Positions 7,678-18,465 of a stretch of DNA of 22,770 bases are shown here, piece by piece. The notes below the pieces were generated by a model. That model ran no database searches and was not told the DNA's origin. It saw only the letters and a program-made list of their open reading frames with translations. The translations under genes and the position numbers were made by a program. Origin of the DNA: Chara braunii. Its lineage: Eukaryota; Streptophyta; Charophyceae; Charales; Characeae. Numbering within the stretch: the stretch's first letter is position 1; every line of letters starts with the position of its first letter. The stretch covers positions 845,251 through 868,020 of the forward strand of contig BFEA01000236.1 in NCBI GenBank assembly GCA_003427395.1, in the 5' to 3' direction.

Positions 7678-8487
7678 AAAAGTTATAAACCATCCCCACG
7701 ACAAAACCTTTGTATTCATTTCCCCCCCAAACGGGGCAACAAGTGCCGCAGGCCCCAAAATGACCTTCGGTGTCATTTTTGCACTCTGTAAAACACTGTC
7801 TTGCCATTTTTGGCGTCCTTTTTTTGCACTTTGTAACTAGGAAGATTCTCATGCCCGGCCGGTCCTGCCCCGTCGGGCACCCGGGCCGGCAGGGTCTGAC
7901 GCCCGGGCTACCTGGGCATGCAAAAAAAAAAAAACAATTTTTTTTTTTTTGGTTTTCTGCGCTCTCCAAGAGGACTCCAAATCCGGGCTCCATTTTGTTT
8001 TTTGTGAGTTGGCTGTCAAGGGGGGGGGAGAGGGGCATAAATTGTGTTTAAAGGGGCTAAAGGGGTCTAAAGGGGGGTGCCTTTGTCTGATTCTGTTATT
8101 TTCTTTTTTATCTCCGATTCTGTGACGAATTATAATGTGACCCTCAGCCAAAAGTCATTTGTATTTCAATCCTACACAACATATTTGTTTTCCAGAATTT
8201 TTTGAGTTTTTTTTTTTTTTTTTTTTGGCGCCCGGGCTGCCCGGAACCCTGCCCGGGGGTCATGCCCGGCCGGGCACCCGGGCGTGTACCCGGGCAGATG
8301 TTGAGTGCCCAGGCACCCAGGAAAACAGCCTAGCTTTGTAAAAAACTTTCCCGCCATTTTTGCACAGCGGGCGTTACTGGGCCAGCCAGGGTGCAAAAAT
8401 TGACAGTAATAGTCATTTTGGGGTCTGCGACCCGTTTGGGGTGAAATGAATACAAAGGTTTCGCCACCGGGAGGTTTTATAACTTTT
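7678..8487. mobile_element. 810-bp foldback element with about 260-bp arms
   Basis: The left arm (7678-7934) and right arm (8207-8487) are inverted copies. Both begin at the outside with AAAAGTTATAAA, then share aaacctttgtattcattt, ccccaaaacggg-like and ccccaaaatga blocks. They end in a GC-rich cccgggc stretch and an A run (T run on the other side). The interior (7935-8206) encodes no recognisable protein. Its termini lie in the same position on both arms, supporting a real element instead of chance. It is a non-autonomous foldback transposon candidate. Target-site duplications are not evident. Confidence 0.8.
8049..8077. repeat. Three copies of taaagggg, interior of foldback
   Basis: A ten-base spaced triplet of taaagggg inside the interior of the foldback element. 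G runs of four to six occur at regular spacing on the plus strand. Confidence 0.6.
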
Positions 8488-8578
8488 CTTGAATCTTGTT
8501 GGCAGGCCACTGTCGCCATGTGTTGCAAGCTAAAAAAAAAAGGAGAAAACTCGGGCGCGGTCAGGGTGGACCCAGTAG

Positions 8579-9561
8579 CGGCAAGCTTACGTGGCACTCA
8601 GTTTCTGCCTCCTCGAGATTGGCTGCCATTGGGCGGAGCCTGCCGACAGGAGCGTGGAGTACGAGATCCCAGATGACGAGGTGGAGCTACTGCTCGTCCA
8701 GGGGTGGAGGACGGACACGGAGGGAGACTTCTTGGGGATCATATTTGGGGAAGTGCGCGACGGCCATCTGAGCTCCATCACGGATGAACTGCTGGTGTTC
8801 CTCACCCAAGTACTGGACGATCTGCCGTTGGAGATCCTCTGGCATTGCGACGAGAGACTTGGGACAGCCGCACTCACCCGTACCCTCGAACCACACCTTC
8901 TTTGGTCCACGTGTACGGAATTGGAGGGGAACGGCTACTACCTACCCTCGAGGGGTGTGTACCTGGTCGTCGACTTTACTGACCTCTCCACGTGGGACCC
9001 ACTCATCCGGCGCGTCCCCATAGGAGAAACCAGTGAGGAGGCTGAGGAGGAAGAAGAAGAAAGTGAGGAGGACGGTCACCTCCAGTATACGGAAGGCGAG
9101 ACGACGCCAGAGGAGGACGGTCCGAGGACCGATCGGGAGCTGAGTCGGACGACCCCGACTATCGAGAATCGGAAGATGCCGAGTCGAAAGAAGCCAGTTC
9201 GGTTCGGGTAGAATCAAGAGAGGAGGAATCAGGATTAGGTGGATCAAGCGGCCTTGATGAACCAAGAAGGAGAGAAAGGGAGGCCGTAGCGCAGAGAGTA
9301 CGGGCAGCTGCGGGAGGTAAGCGGCCGATCGAAGAATCAGGAGGGTCACCGACGCAGCAGGACGATCCAACACACAATCCAGAGCCGCCGCGGGAGGAAG
9401 ACAAGCAAAATGACGCTGCCACGGAGGGATCAAGAAGTCGGCGCCCGCGAAGAAGTCGATCTCCCTTTCAATCCTCCCCAGCCCGACCCACAGCCCTTCG
9501 CCTACGTCGAGATGCGGGCGCACGGGCTTGGTCCCCGGTCATTATCCCGCCGTCCCCGTGA
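8579..9561 (+). pseudogene. Acidic gag-like or hypothetical protein, 5'-truncated and frameshifted
   Basis: An open frame begins after a TAG at 8576 with no ATG before its conserved-looking part, and ends at 9211. It reads as a hydrophobic globular segment (EVRDGHLSSITDELLVFLTQ), then RRVPIGETSEEAEEEEEESEEDG, an acidic tail. The protein sense then moves to another frame, which opens after 9066 and ends at a TGA at 9559. It begins SEDRSGAESDDPDY and continues through KRPIEESGG, DDPTHNPEPPREEDKQ and a basic RSRRPRRSRSP segment. The two frames overlap at 9067-9211 and the shift lies near 9115-9130. I recall similar acidic proteins from charophyte retroelement or hypothetical gene families, but cannot confirm it. 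A programmed shift is possible but a decay indel is more likely given the missing start. Confidence 0.55.
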
Positions 9562-10038
9562 CTTCCTCACTGTTCAGCAACCCCATTCCCCGATACATGG
9601 CAGCCATCTCCCCTCTCCCTCTTTTACCATCGCTACGTCACCCGCCTCCTGATCACCATCTTCCCGCATGCCACTACCCACTCCCTCTTCACCTTTCTCC
9701 CCCTCCACGTCCTCCTATTTAGCGTGGATTGGCGAGAATACAATAATATTGAGGTCTATTGCGTCGTCCCGGGCACGATCCCCGCATGCGAAGAGTATGA
9801 CGACTTCCACACCTCCATCCGCCGCACCCTTTGCACCCGCTACCCCGACTAGCTCGCTTCTCTCCCCCATCAACATCGACACCCTCGCTTCCCCCACATC
9901 CATCGCTCCGTCCATTTCGTCCCACTCCCTTCCAGTAATGGGGAAATTCATCGCTTCATGCCCCCTCGTCCCCAAGCTCATCCACCACCTCCCCCAACTG
10001 TAATTAGATTGCCTTTTCCAGGCATTATTTTGGATTGA
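9562..10038 (+). pseudogene. Possible continuation of the decayed frame
   Basis: The same frame that ends at TGA 9559 stays open up to TAG 9850, and then to TGA 10036. It contains protein-like text such as LFSVDWREYNNIEVYCVVPG and CEEYDDFHTSIRRTL. The region is pyrimidine-rich, which makes stops rare in every plus frame, so openness alone is weak evidence. A related word, DDFHTRILR, occurs in another frame at about 10059-10084, followed by GTAAGT at 10085. Confidence 0.3.
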
Positions 10039-10084
10039 GCGCACGAATGCCACCATTGGATGACTTCCACACTCGGATCCTACG

Positions 10085-10090
10085 GTAAGT
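10085..10090 (+). other. Splice-donor-like GTAAGT
   Basis: A consensus 5' splice site follows the short peptide-like DDFHTRILR stretch. A matching acceptor-like cacacag lies at about 11725-11731, just before the next coding-like stretch. Whether they were ever used together cannot be told from sequence. Confidence 0.25.
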
Positions 10091-10095
10091 GGCAC

Positions 10096-11239
10096 ATCTC
10101 AGATCCGCGTCGATCATCGGATAACTGATCGGCGCCTAGTGAGAGAGCAAGCAGGAGCTTGCTCAACATTGGAACCCCCTGGGCATCACATATGTGACGA
10201 ACTACTTTCTGTAACCGCGCGACTTTCTGCGCGAGGCTGCCAATGGGGGGGAATACGACAGGTCGAAGGGGTGGGTCGCGGAAAGATGGGTCGTGCGGGC
10301 TAGTTGCATGGATGCCCTCGTTTTCTTCTTGTTTTTTATGGAAGTTGTCGGATCGGCGTCGGGAAAATCTCGTGCCAACGGTTGGATAGTCGCAATGTAG
10401 CGAGCGCGAAGAATAACTCTATCATAGTTTTTTCTTTCTTCTTCTGCTGAGAACATTGGGAATTTTGGTGCGATCATCGCGCGGGAATATCGTTTTTGAA
10501 TTTTTAACTGATGTCGAGCCCCCACGGGTTTTCAAAATTGTTTTTCTTTTCGGAATTTCCTGTTGCAATTAGGACTTAGAGTAGAAATTTAGGTACTCTG
10601 AATTTTGTCGCGCAGCGTTTGCACGCATCTTGTTGCGCGGGGAACTGGACTCTGACTAGATCGCGCCTTTAATCTTGTGCAACTGTCGTTTTTCGCGGGC
10701 GCGATCGTAACTGTAATCCTTCTTCTTCTTTCTTGGTTTTCCTATGTTGCCCGCCTTCTTCTTCATCTTCCTCGTCTGACATACGATGTTCTAATTGGGC
10801 GAAGCGCCTGCATGACCGGATCGATGCGTGGAGTGTGGCTACGACCCCCACACTGCGGCCTGGTCATGCAAACGTAGGCACTTCCTTTCTTCCTTTTTTG
10901 TTTACCTGGGCTTAATCCCGTACCTTTTGCGCAGACATGCATGCTATAAATTTCGCACGCGCGATTAGTTTGCTCTCTAAGAATTTTAAGGTTAGTGCGA
11001 TCAGTGAGGGTCGGCTAACGAGCAAGTTTGGAAGGTAAGTGAGTGCGAGAGTTGGGCGATCCGACGAGCTAGTGTCGGATATGCAGAATTGATGTGCGGG
11101 GCCGTGACGGACTGTGTCGCACGAGTGAACCTGACTTGCATGCTTGAACCAAGCGGGGTGACAACTCTGCGTTGATACGCAGCGACGAACTGTCGGTATT
11201 GTGGGTGTTGATGCAAGGTAACGGATTGCCCGCAACGGG

Positions 11240-11244
<5 letters not shown>
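10096..11244. other. Non-coding, no recognisable gene
   Basis: The sequence has ordinary composition with T-rich patches and many CG dinucleotides. A second consensus donor-like aaggtaagt occurs at about 11033-11041. I see no protein motif, RNA gene or repeat. It could be an intron or a transposon interior. Confidence 0.4.

Positions 11245-11310
<66 letters not shown>
11245..11310. repeat. (AG)n microsatellite, 66 bp
   Basis: An uninterrupted AG dinucleotide tract of 33 repeats, purine strand on plus. Any RE-repeat reading frame through it is an artefact. Confidence 0.98.
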
Positions 11311-11312
<2 letters not shown>

Positions 11313-11762
11313 GTTGTGTGGGTGCAGGATAAGGTTATTTTTCGTTGTTTCTTCTTCCTTTGTTCATCTGTATAAATTTTGGATCCTGATAAGGCCGATT
11401 TCTTTATCACGGACCTCCTTTTTCTGAACTTCGCTTGTACGTTGTTTCATATTTTCCTCATTGTTTTACTCAGTATTCATGCATGAAATAAATGTAAATT
11501 CCCTTTTAATTAGCAATCTTTTTGGATGTCCAATCTGTTTTGCGATGCCTGTTTTGTCTCTGACCAATGTGCGCCTGCATAAGCTATGCGATCGGATCTG
11601 ATTGGGAATGCTCACTTTGGATGTTTGGGGTCCAATCGTTGATTATCCTCTTCTCTCCCTTTGCATCACATGTATGGCATGTAGTGATTGGTAGGATATT
11701 TGCACTTATGCTGAACGTGAACGGCACACAGAAGCAATCAGTTGTTCCTTACGTGCGCGCGC
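11311..11762. other. No recognisable gene
   Basis: T-rich, ordinary sequence with no motif that I can support. A short alternating CG tract (cgcgcgcgcg) occurs at about 11756-11765. Confidence 0.45.
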
Positions 11763-12947
11763 GCGTACGTTCGCGATCTCGAGAAAACCGAGCCGCCCCG
11801 TACGCGTCGTCTAAGTAGGTCATCCTTAACTCCGCATAAGGATGCGGGGGATTCAGCTTACGAAACGGACATGGCTCCGAGATCTCCCTCTTGAGCGTCC
11901 GACTACGAGAACATGAGGAACCCGGAATATGGCGAGTATTGGGAAGACGAACAACTTAGACTACGGGGAAACTTGAGAAATCCGGAATTCCCCTGTTTGA
12001 CGGAGCATGATCGACTGTTGCGCGGGGGATTTTCATTGGGCTATAACCAGCGACCCTGAGGCCCAGACCACCCGGATATAGACAATACTCAATACTACAT
12101 ATCCCCGGGTTTCGTCGCTATCACTATTGTACCATGGAATTCCATAGCTCGCTATTGGCCCAGCCCGCCGTACGAGGGTTGTCAGCATCACCGGGCGCGC
12201 CGAGCTTCGGGAACTACCGGACAGACTCGAACCGAAGCTGAGCAGCGATTGCACAGCCTCCCCCTACGGCCCACCCACCTCGGTGGAATCCGAAGCCTAT
12301 TACGAGTGGCACTGACAACTGGCCGAACTGTGCGACCGGCCCCGAAGACGAAATGAGAGGCGATGGTAATTTCCTGGGTTTTATGCTGACAAAATTCGAG
12401 TCCGTTGTTAGGGGCAACTTTGTTCAAGAAGCAAGATGCAAGCGTGTTTAGATCTGTCCATGTTGTGATTACACAAGAGTACCCCGGAACCTTTAGTCAG
12501 AAATACGCTGTGCATGCCATCTGCCTTATGCTACACGACATCTGCGGCACGAACAAACCATGAGAGGTGGACCGCCTTCATCCTGTTTAGGATTTGCAAG
12601 TACCCCTGTGCGCTTCTACCCCCGAAACTTGTCACAGGAGATCTCAGTTCCGGCCTGGGACTCCACCCCACTTTCCTAAAATCCTTGGCACACCCCCTTT
12701 TGCGCACTTTCGGGCCCCCATCCCACTCTGATCAGGAAGTCGCGCTGGGCGTGAGGTTGGGCGTCACAATGCCGCCATACGCCTGCAAGACCACGACGAC
12801 TCCTTGCCGGACATCCCGAATCAGAGGTCGGACAACCCCCCCGCTGCCGTGTATAATCTCATGAAACAGGCCGCGGGAGGGCCCCGAGGATTCGTCCTCG
12901 GAGCGATTCTCGGAGGACATGTGGAACGACGCCTTCAAAAACCATAG
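11763..12947 (+). pseudogene. Decayed coding frame of unknown family
   Basis: One plus-strand frame carries protein-like text for nearly 1.2 kb, broken by scattered stops at 11892, 12057, 12354 and 12387, several more between 12550 and 12735, and finally TAG at 12945. Readable stretches include TRRLSRSSLTPHKDAGDSAY, NMRNPEYGEYWEDEQLRLRG, FVAITIVPWNSIARYWP, VITQEYPGTFSQKYAVHAIC and AAVYNLMKQAAGGPRGFVLG. Around 12190-12330 an adjacent frame reads better (PTSVESEAYYEWH then QLAELCDRP), so at least one frameshift is present. The family is not recognised. Its position behind the acidic gag-like frame suggests a retroelement remnant, but that is inference. Confidence 0.45.
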
Positions 12948-13008
12948 AAATTTTTGGAGGATTTGTCCTCGGCGCCCGAGGATGTGGTGAGGAGTGTCTA
13001 ACGACGCC

Positions 13009-13463
13009 CTAAGGCTCGGACCCCACTGGTTGGTGGTCGCTGACCACCAGCCATTGCAAGAAATGTTTTGAGACCCCACTGCTGGCGGCGAACGCAAGCA
13101 CTTTTGTTTCCACTTTGCCTACTTCCACACCAACCAATCCCCGCGGCAGCCTCCTTTCCCTCATGGGATGGCTGGTACGCTGGCCAACATCCAGAGTCCG
13201 CCAGCAGTATACCAGCCATCCCGTGAGGGAAACGAGGCTGCCATGGGGATTGGTTGGTGTGCTGAAAAAAAGCAGAGGCAAACTTGCCCGAAAAGGCAAG
13301 TCTTCCTTATCGGGTAACAGAAAACTCAGGAAGTGCCGACAATTGCTGTGGTACTGGAGTCCCATTTCGCTTGCCCATCCCGTCGGCAACGATTTGTGGC
13401 CACTGGCAACGATTTGTGGCCGCCAGCTACCGCCAGCCAGTGGGGTCCCTGGTCCCAGCCTAA
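13009..13463. mobile_element. Nested foldback element
   Basis: An inner pair of 52-base arms (13126-13177 and 13210-13261) is complementary with only three or four mismatches around a 32-base spacer. An outer pair (13009-13049 and 13417-13463) is also complementary, sharing ccccactgg and the outermost ctaaggct/agcctaa words. The outer left arm has its own hairpin, tggtggtc/gaccacca. The right half holds an extra roughly 80 bases compared with the left. Similar peptides on both strands through the element are a consequence of the symmetry. It is probably a non-autonomous DNA element. Confidence 0.8.
13385..13421 (+). repeat. 20-bp tandem repeat
   Basis: ggcaacgatttgtggcc occurs at 13385-13401 and again at 13405-13421, giving a 20-base period inside the right half of the nested foldback element. 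Confidence 0.85.
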
Positions 13464-14448
<985 letters not shown>

Positions 14449-14451
<3 letters not shown>

Positions 14452-15092
14452 TGCATATATACTTCTGCCCCTGAGGGCGGGGCTTCTTTCGCCGCCCACG
14501 TGTCAAACAACGAGCACCTCCCAAAATGGGAGGGGGGGAACCAAAAAAAACAGGGGCACCCCTTCGTCGACGTACTGTTTAAGGCTGAGGGTGTGAGGAG
14601 ACGGCCTCAACTTGATTATCGAGTTGATAGCATGGTATGTATGCTCTATCAAGCTGAGGCGGCACCTCATTTGACATATCACGTTGAGAGGAGGAGGAGG
14701 TGCCCTCCCTCGTAGCCTCTTCCCGACGAGGCACACCCTTAAAGAGATGTGATGATGATGTGAGCGCCTTCAGACTGGACAGTTCAGAACGAAAGTTCGA
14801 TAGCACTTGCCCAAAGTACCTCCCTGTCTTCTTCCTCATTTTCCTTCGCGCCGCCACGCTCCTCCTCGTCGACATGAATACTAACAAAAAACCTTGGGCG
14901 CAAAGGGCCTTCAACGCTTTTGTCACAGGATTGCTACAAAGATACCCGCCACTCTCCCTTTTTTTTTTTCCACCCCTCTTCCTCTCCCTTTCTCTCTCAA
15001 ACTTTTCTCGTCCTTCTCCCTCCCTCCCTCTCTTCACCTCTTCTCTCCGCCTTTCCTTACCCCTCTCCATCTCACTGTGTATACCCTCCAGT
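14449..15092. other. No recognisable gene; pyrimidine-rich tail
   Basis: The only visible structure is an imperfect inverted stretch at about 14607-14665 built on cctcaacttgat/atcaagctgagg words. There is also a strongly pyrimidine-rich tract at about 14950-15070. Open frames across it are low complexity. Confidence 0.45.
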
Positions 15093-15215
15093 CTCCGATC
15101 TTCACAAAACGCCTGATGAGTTCCGCCTCCCTCCCTCCCTCCCTCTCTTCGCCTCAGAGTCTACCCCCTTTTGTCTCCGATCTTCACAAAACCCCTGATG
15201 TGTTCCGCTTCTGCT
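15090..15215 (+). repeat. 81-bp imperfect tandem duplication
   Basis: tctccgatcttcacaaaac occurs at 15093-15111 and 15174-15192, 81 bases apart. The flanks are similar: cctccctccctc words lie before each copy and tgatg-gttccgc words after. Confidence 0.75.
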
Positions 15216-15307
15216 GAGCGCATGACACCTGTCGAGCTATGCAGCCGACGCCGCTATGACTCAAAGGGATTCTCATCATCATTCTCTTCTTCATCGTTGT
15301 TCGCTGC

Positions 15308-15422
15308 CTCGCCACACCACTCTCGAAATGTGAAAAAGACAAAAATGTGGCGGGTGCATCTCACCATGTTCTAGCGGGAAGTTCATTCTCATTTTGCACG
15401 TTTTGAGAGTGGTGTGGCGATG
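15308..15422. mobile_element. Interleaved inverted-repeat family, copy 3 (A and A' stem)
   Basis: The left arm (15308-15332) pairs with 15397-15422 over about 25 bases with few mismatches. The loop holds a B-like segment with ccatgttcta, attctcattttgca and gcacgtttt words shared with the copies at 3875 and 4500. A B' arm is not seen. The copy therefore keeps the A stem that copy 2 lost, and the three together define the family. Confidence 0.75.
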
Positions 15423-15646
15423 CCCTCCGTTCCATATCCAAGCGGCGCAAACTTTTCTTTCCTAAACTTTCTCTGAAGAGTCTGGTGAGCGACTGTTGGT
15501 GAGTGTAATTACTAAACCTCGCTCCTCGCAACTCCCCCATAGTACCTCCCTGCTTTCTTCCCTGTACCGTATTCTTTCTTCTTTGATTACTTCATTCATG
15601 TCTTACTTGATTGCAGTTTTTCATTAATATCTCGTTAGGTTGTCGT

Positions 15647-15649
<3 letters not shown>

Positions 15650-15717
<68 letters not shown>
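15650..15717. repeat. (GA)n microsatellite, about 66 bp
   Basis: A pure GA tract ending in gggaga. It is similar in length to the tracts at 856-919 and 11245-11310. Confidence 0.98.
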
Positions 15718-15723
<6 letters not shown>

Positions 15724-16689
15724 TCTTCTTCTTCCTCTTCTCAGTCCACCATCTCCCCCTCACCCTCTCGCTACATGATTTTATTGCATCAGCACACTAC
15801 GAGAGTGAGAGACGTTACTAGCAGAGGATACACGCAAAGGTTACAGTGGGCATGTTGCCCGGGATCTGATTCGACATTTGTGACGCAGGCATTCATTGGA
15901 CATCGGCAAAGGAACTGTTTTTGGACTTCGCTATTGCGGTGTTGCTCTTCTCCCTCACCTCCATCTTCGTCCTTTCTCTCTCGCCATCTATCATTTGTGG
16001 TATCTCCCCGTGTGTTTGTATAGGGAAGGACCCTTCTTCTTTGTTTGCGGTCCCTCCTCTTCCTCTGACTTGTGTGATGTATGATGGGATGTCGTGTTAG
16101 TCTCGGTCAGGTCAAGACTTATCTCAAACTAGACTCAAACTCTTCCACTACGCTATCAAGTGTCATTTTCCATGTCTCAGGATGTACATTGTCTGTTGAT
16201 GTTTCACTAGCGGTGCATTGTCCATTCGGTCCTTTTTTCACATTGTGGATCCTTGGTTGAACATACTTTGCCCGACAGGGCATGTAACAGTTGGTATTGG
16301 AGCACCACACATGAATCAGGACAACCTGATCAAACACGTGTGTGACACTTAACTTTTTGGTTGTAGTATAACCATACTTTTGCGGGAGATAGGATGCGTG
16401 TTAGTGTTGACCTCGTTTACTAAGCGACCATTTTCAGGACAGGGCGCAAATTTGGAATCACTATTTTGTGTGACGATTTTTTACTGTATTCATCATTTGC
16501 CACTGCAGTTATCTGTTCTTTGTCCGATCCCTAGCTCTTCTTTGTGATGTTTTTGCATAGTTTAAGCCTCATGATTGACTGCTGCCAGCAATGTGAAGCG
16601 CCCCGCAATCCTTCGCTCTTTCCTTGCTCCTCCTTTTTTATCCTTCCCGTTCTCCTCCGTTTGTGATTCCCCCTTCGATGTTCTCGTTC

Positions 16690-16690
<1 letters not shown>
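15718..16690. other. No recognisable gene
   Basis: The first half is T/C-rich (cttcttcttcc, ccctctcgc words). Near 16291 the word tggtattggagc resembles, with two changes, the primer-binding site of copia-type retrotransposons. No matching long terminal repeat was found. The minus strand at about 16119-16337 is open with a peptide of no known family. Confidence 0.4.

Positions 16691-16766
<76 letters not shown>
16691..16766. repeat. (TC)n microsatellite, 76 bp
   Basis: Uninterrupted TC tract of 38 repeats; the purine strand is the minus strand here, opposite to the tracts on either side. Confidence 0.98.
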
Positions 16767-16769
<3 letters not shown>

Positions 16770-17403
16770 GCATGTCCATTTGTGCTCGCCATATGCTTAG
16801 AGTATGTTGTGTTTCTTGCAGGTTTTCGCCCTCTGCGAAATTTGTTTTGTGGTGAGCATAGGCGACTGTGAAAAAAAAATAGCGGAGAATAGGAAAGAGT
16901 ACCAACCTGTATCCCAAAACACCTGTTGCAGTCGCATAGGAACGTTGCACCAAACAAGCAGACAGAAAATGGAGGGACTCGGGCGTTTCGGTCATAGAAA
17001 TTCGTCCGACCCACAACGTCTGCGACACGAAATCGATCTTTAGGCGTAAGTGTTCACGTCTTTGGAAAGGGAGGTGGATTGCATGTGCAAAACACTGATC
17101 CGCGGAGACGATTTCTTGGTCGTGGCAGTGCTGACAGATAGAGAAGTGTCTCGTGTCAGTGTCGTGCAAGCACGTGGATGTGCTCTAGAATGGGCGGCGA
17201 GGGTGAACAACTGACTGAAGGCAGCGCATGAGCAAGCTATTGCGCTTTCTCGGCAATAAGTTGCACTATATTAGACCATAACCAATAACTTATTTGCATG
17301 TCAGGTTGTCGAGGACGACATGCGAGTGAACGCAAGGGAGAGAGATTACGAAATGTCACAGTTGATTTTAAAATTGTCACGTTCACAGGACAATTGACGT
17401 TCT
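16767..17403. other. No recognisable gene
   Basis: Ordinary sequence with no motif, RNA or repeat that I can support. Confidence 0.45.
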
Positions 17404-17693
17404 TTGGCAAAGCGAGTGGCCACCCTGATAGACCACCTCGCGTCCCTGCACGATATTTTGCAGATTGAGGAGTTGAAGGATACTGGCATGCTTGCAGCGC
17501 ACACCCGCCTCGTGGCTCTTGTTGTTGATTTTCATCGTGCCCCGTGTGATTTGGCAGTTCACTATGTTGTGCATAATGCGTTCGGTACGGTTCATGACGT
17601 TGCCAGTGTTACTACGTATTTTGCTGTTGAGGGCAGTTGTTGTTGCGGGCATGTTCCTATTGTTGTTCATGACACTGTCGTCGATGGTCTATT

Positions 17694-17696
<3 letters not shown>
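17404..17696 (+). CDS. Uncharacterised open frame ahead of a GA tract
   Basis: An ATG-started frame of about 98 codons runs up to the GA tract and through it, ending at 17823. The non-repetitive part contains ATLIDHLASLHDILQIEELK and VHYVVHNAFGTVHDVASVTT, with a possible helix at the start and a CCCGH word. No family is recognised, and the opposite strand is also open here, so the frame may be fortuitous. Confidence 0.2.

Positions 17697-17781
<85 letters not shown>
17697..17781. repeat. (GA)n microsatellite, 85 bp
   Basis: Pure GA tract of about 42 repeats, the longest single dinucleotide tract of the GA class in the window. Confidence 0.98.
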
Positions 17782-17785
<4 letters not shown>

Positions 17786-17962
17786 CATGTATGTCGTGCA
17801 ATTGTACGACGAACAATTTCTGAAATGTTCGTCCCACTGCACTTTGTGGATCATCCTTTAATCAGTTTTGTTTCCATTACTTGGGCATGCAGGCTTAGCG
17901 TCCTCACTGTGACAGTGTCGTGCAGAAGAAGGTCGTAAATATCTGAACACACACAAGAAGGC

Positions 17963-18334
17963 ATGGTGAATTTGCATTGGGCCTCACAGGCATGTGCAAG
18001 CATGGTCACGCAACAAACCAGCCCGGCAATGCATGCTGCTCACTTGCAAGAAACCGATGAGAGGAGCATGGCCGCGAACGACATAAATCTGTCAAGTGTG
18101 AGGACACCTTTCAACCACGTCACCACCTCCACGCAATTTTTTCCACATGGGGCCAATGATTGCTCGCCGTTCGAATTTAGCGACTTGGAACGGTTAGCAG
18201 GCACCAATGGCCCCATATGGAAAAACTTGGTGGTTAGCGACTTGGAACGGTTGGCAGGCACCCATTTGTCGGAGAGATGGTTAATGGGTGCATATATTTT
18301 CAGGTCTCCTTTTCAGGCAGTTCGACCGCTTTAG
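17963..18334 (+). CDS. Uncharacterised 123-codon open frame with internal repeat
   Basis: An ATG-started frame with no recognised domain. It holds a 29-base direct repeat (18177-18205 and 18234-18262) at a 57-base, in-frame offset, giving SDLERLAGT twice. The same stretch carries an inverted pair, so the DNA structure may matter more than the peptide. Coding status is doubtful. Confidence 0.2.
   Translation: MVNLHWASQACASMVTQQTSPAMHAAHLQETDERSMAANDINLSSVRTPFNHVTTSTQFFPHGANDCSPFEFSDLERLAGTNGPIWKNLVVSDLERLAGTHLSERWLMGAYIFRSPFQAVRPL
18137..18226. repeat. Hairpin with 22-base arms
   Basis: 18137-18158 pairs with 18205-18226 with about three mismatches around a 46-base loop. The right arm lies between the two direct repeats noted at 18177 and 18234. 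Confidence 0.7.
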
Positions 18335-18465
18335 GTTACAACACCACTTTCAGATTGTGTGTGCATCTATACATGGGGTCGTCTGAAGCCGCCTTCAGCC
18401 AGTTCAGCCACTTCAGGTTGATACACCACTTTCAGATTGCCTACAGATTCATTGCAAATGGTTGG

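Noticed and set aside
16291-16302. Copia-type primer-binding site (tggtattggagc)
   Set aside because: Two changes from the usual site, and no long terminal repeat pair or pol-like frame nearby.
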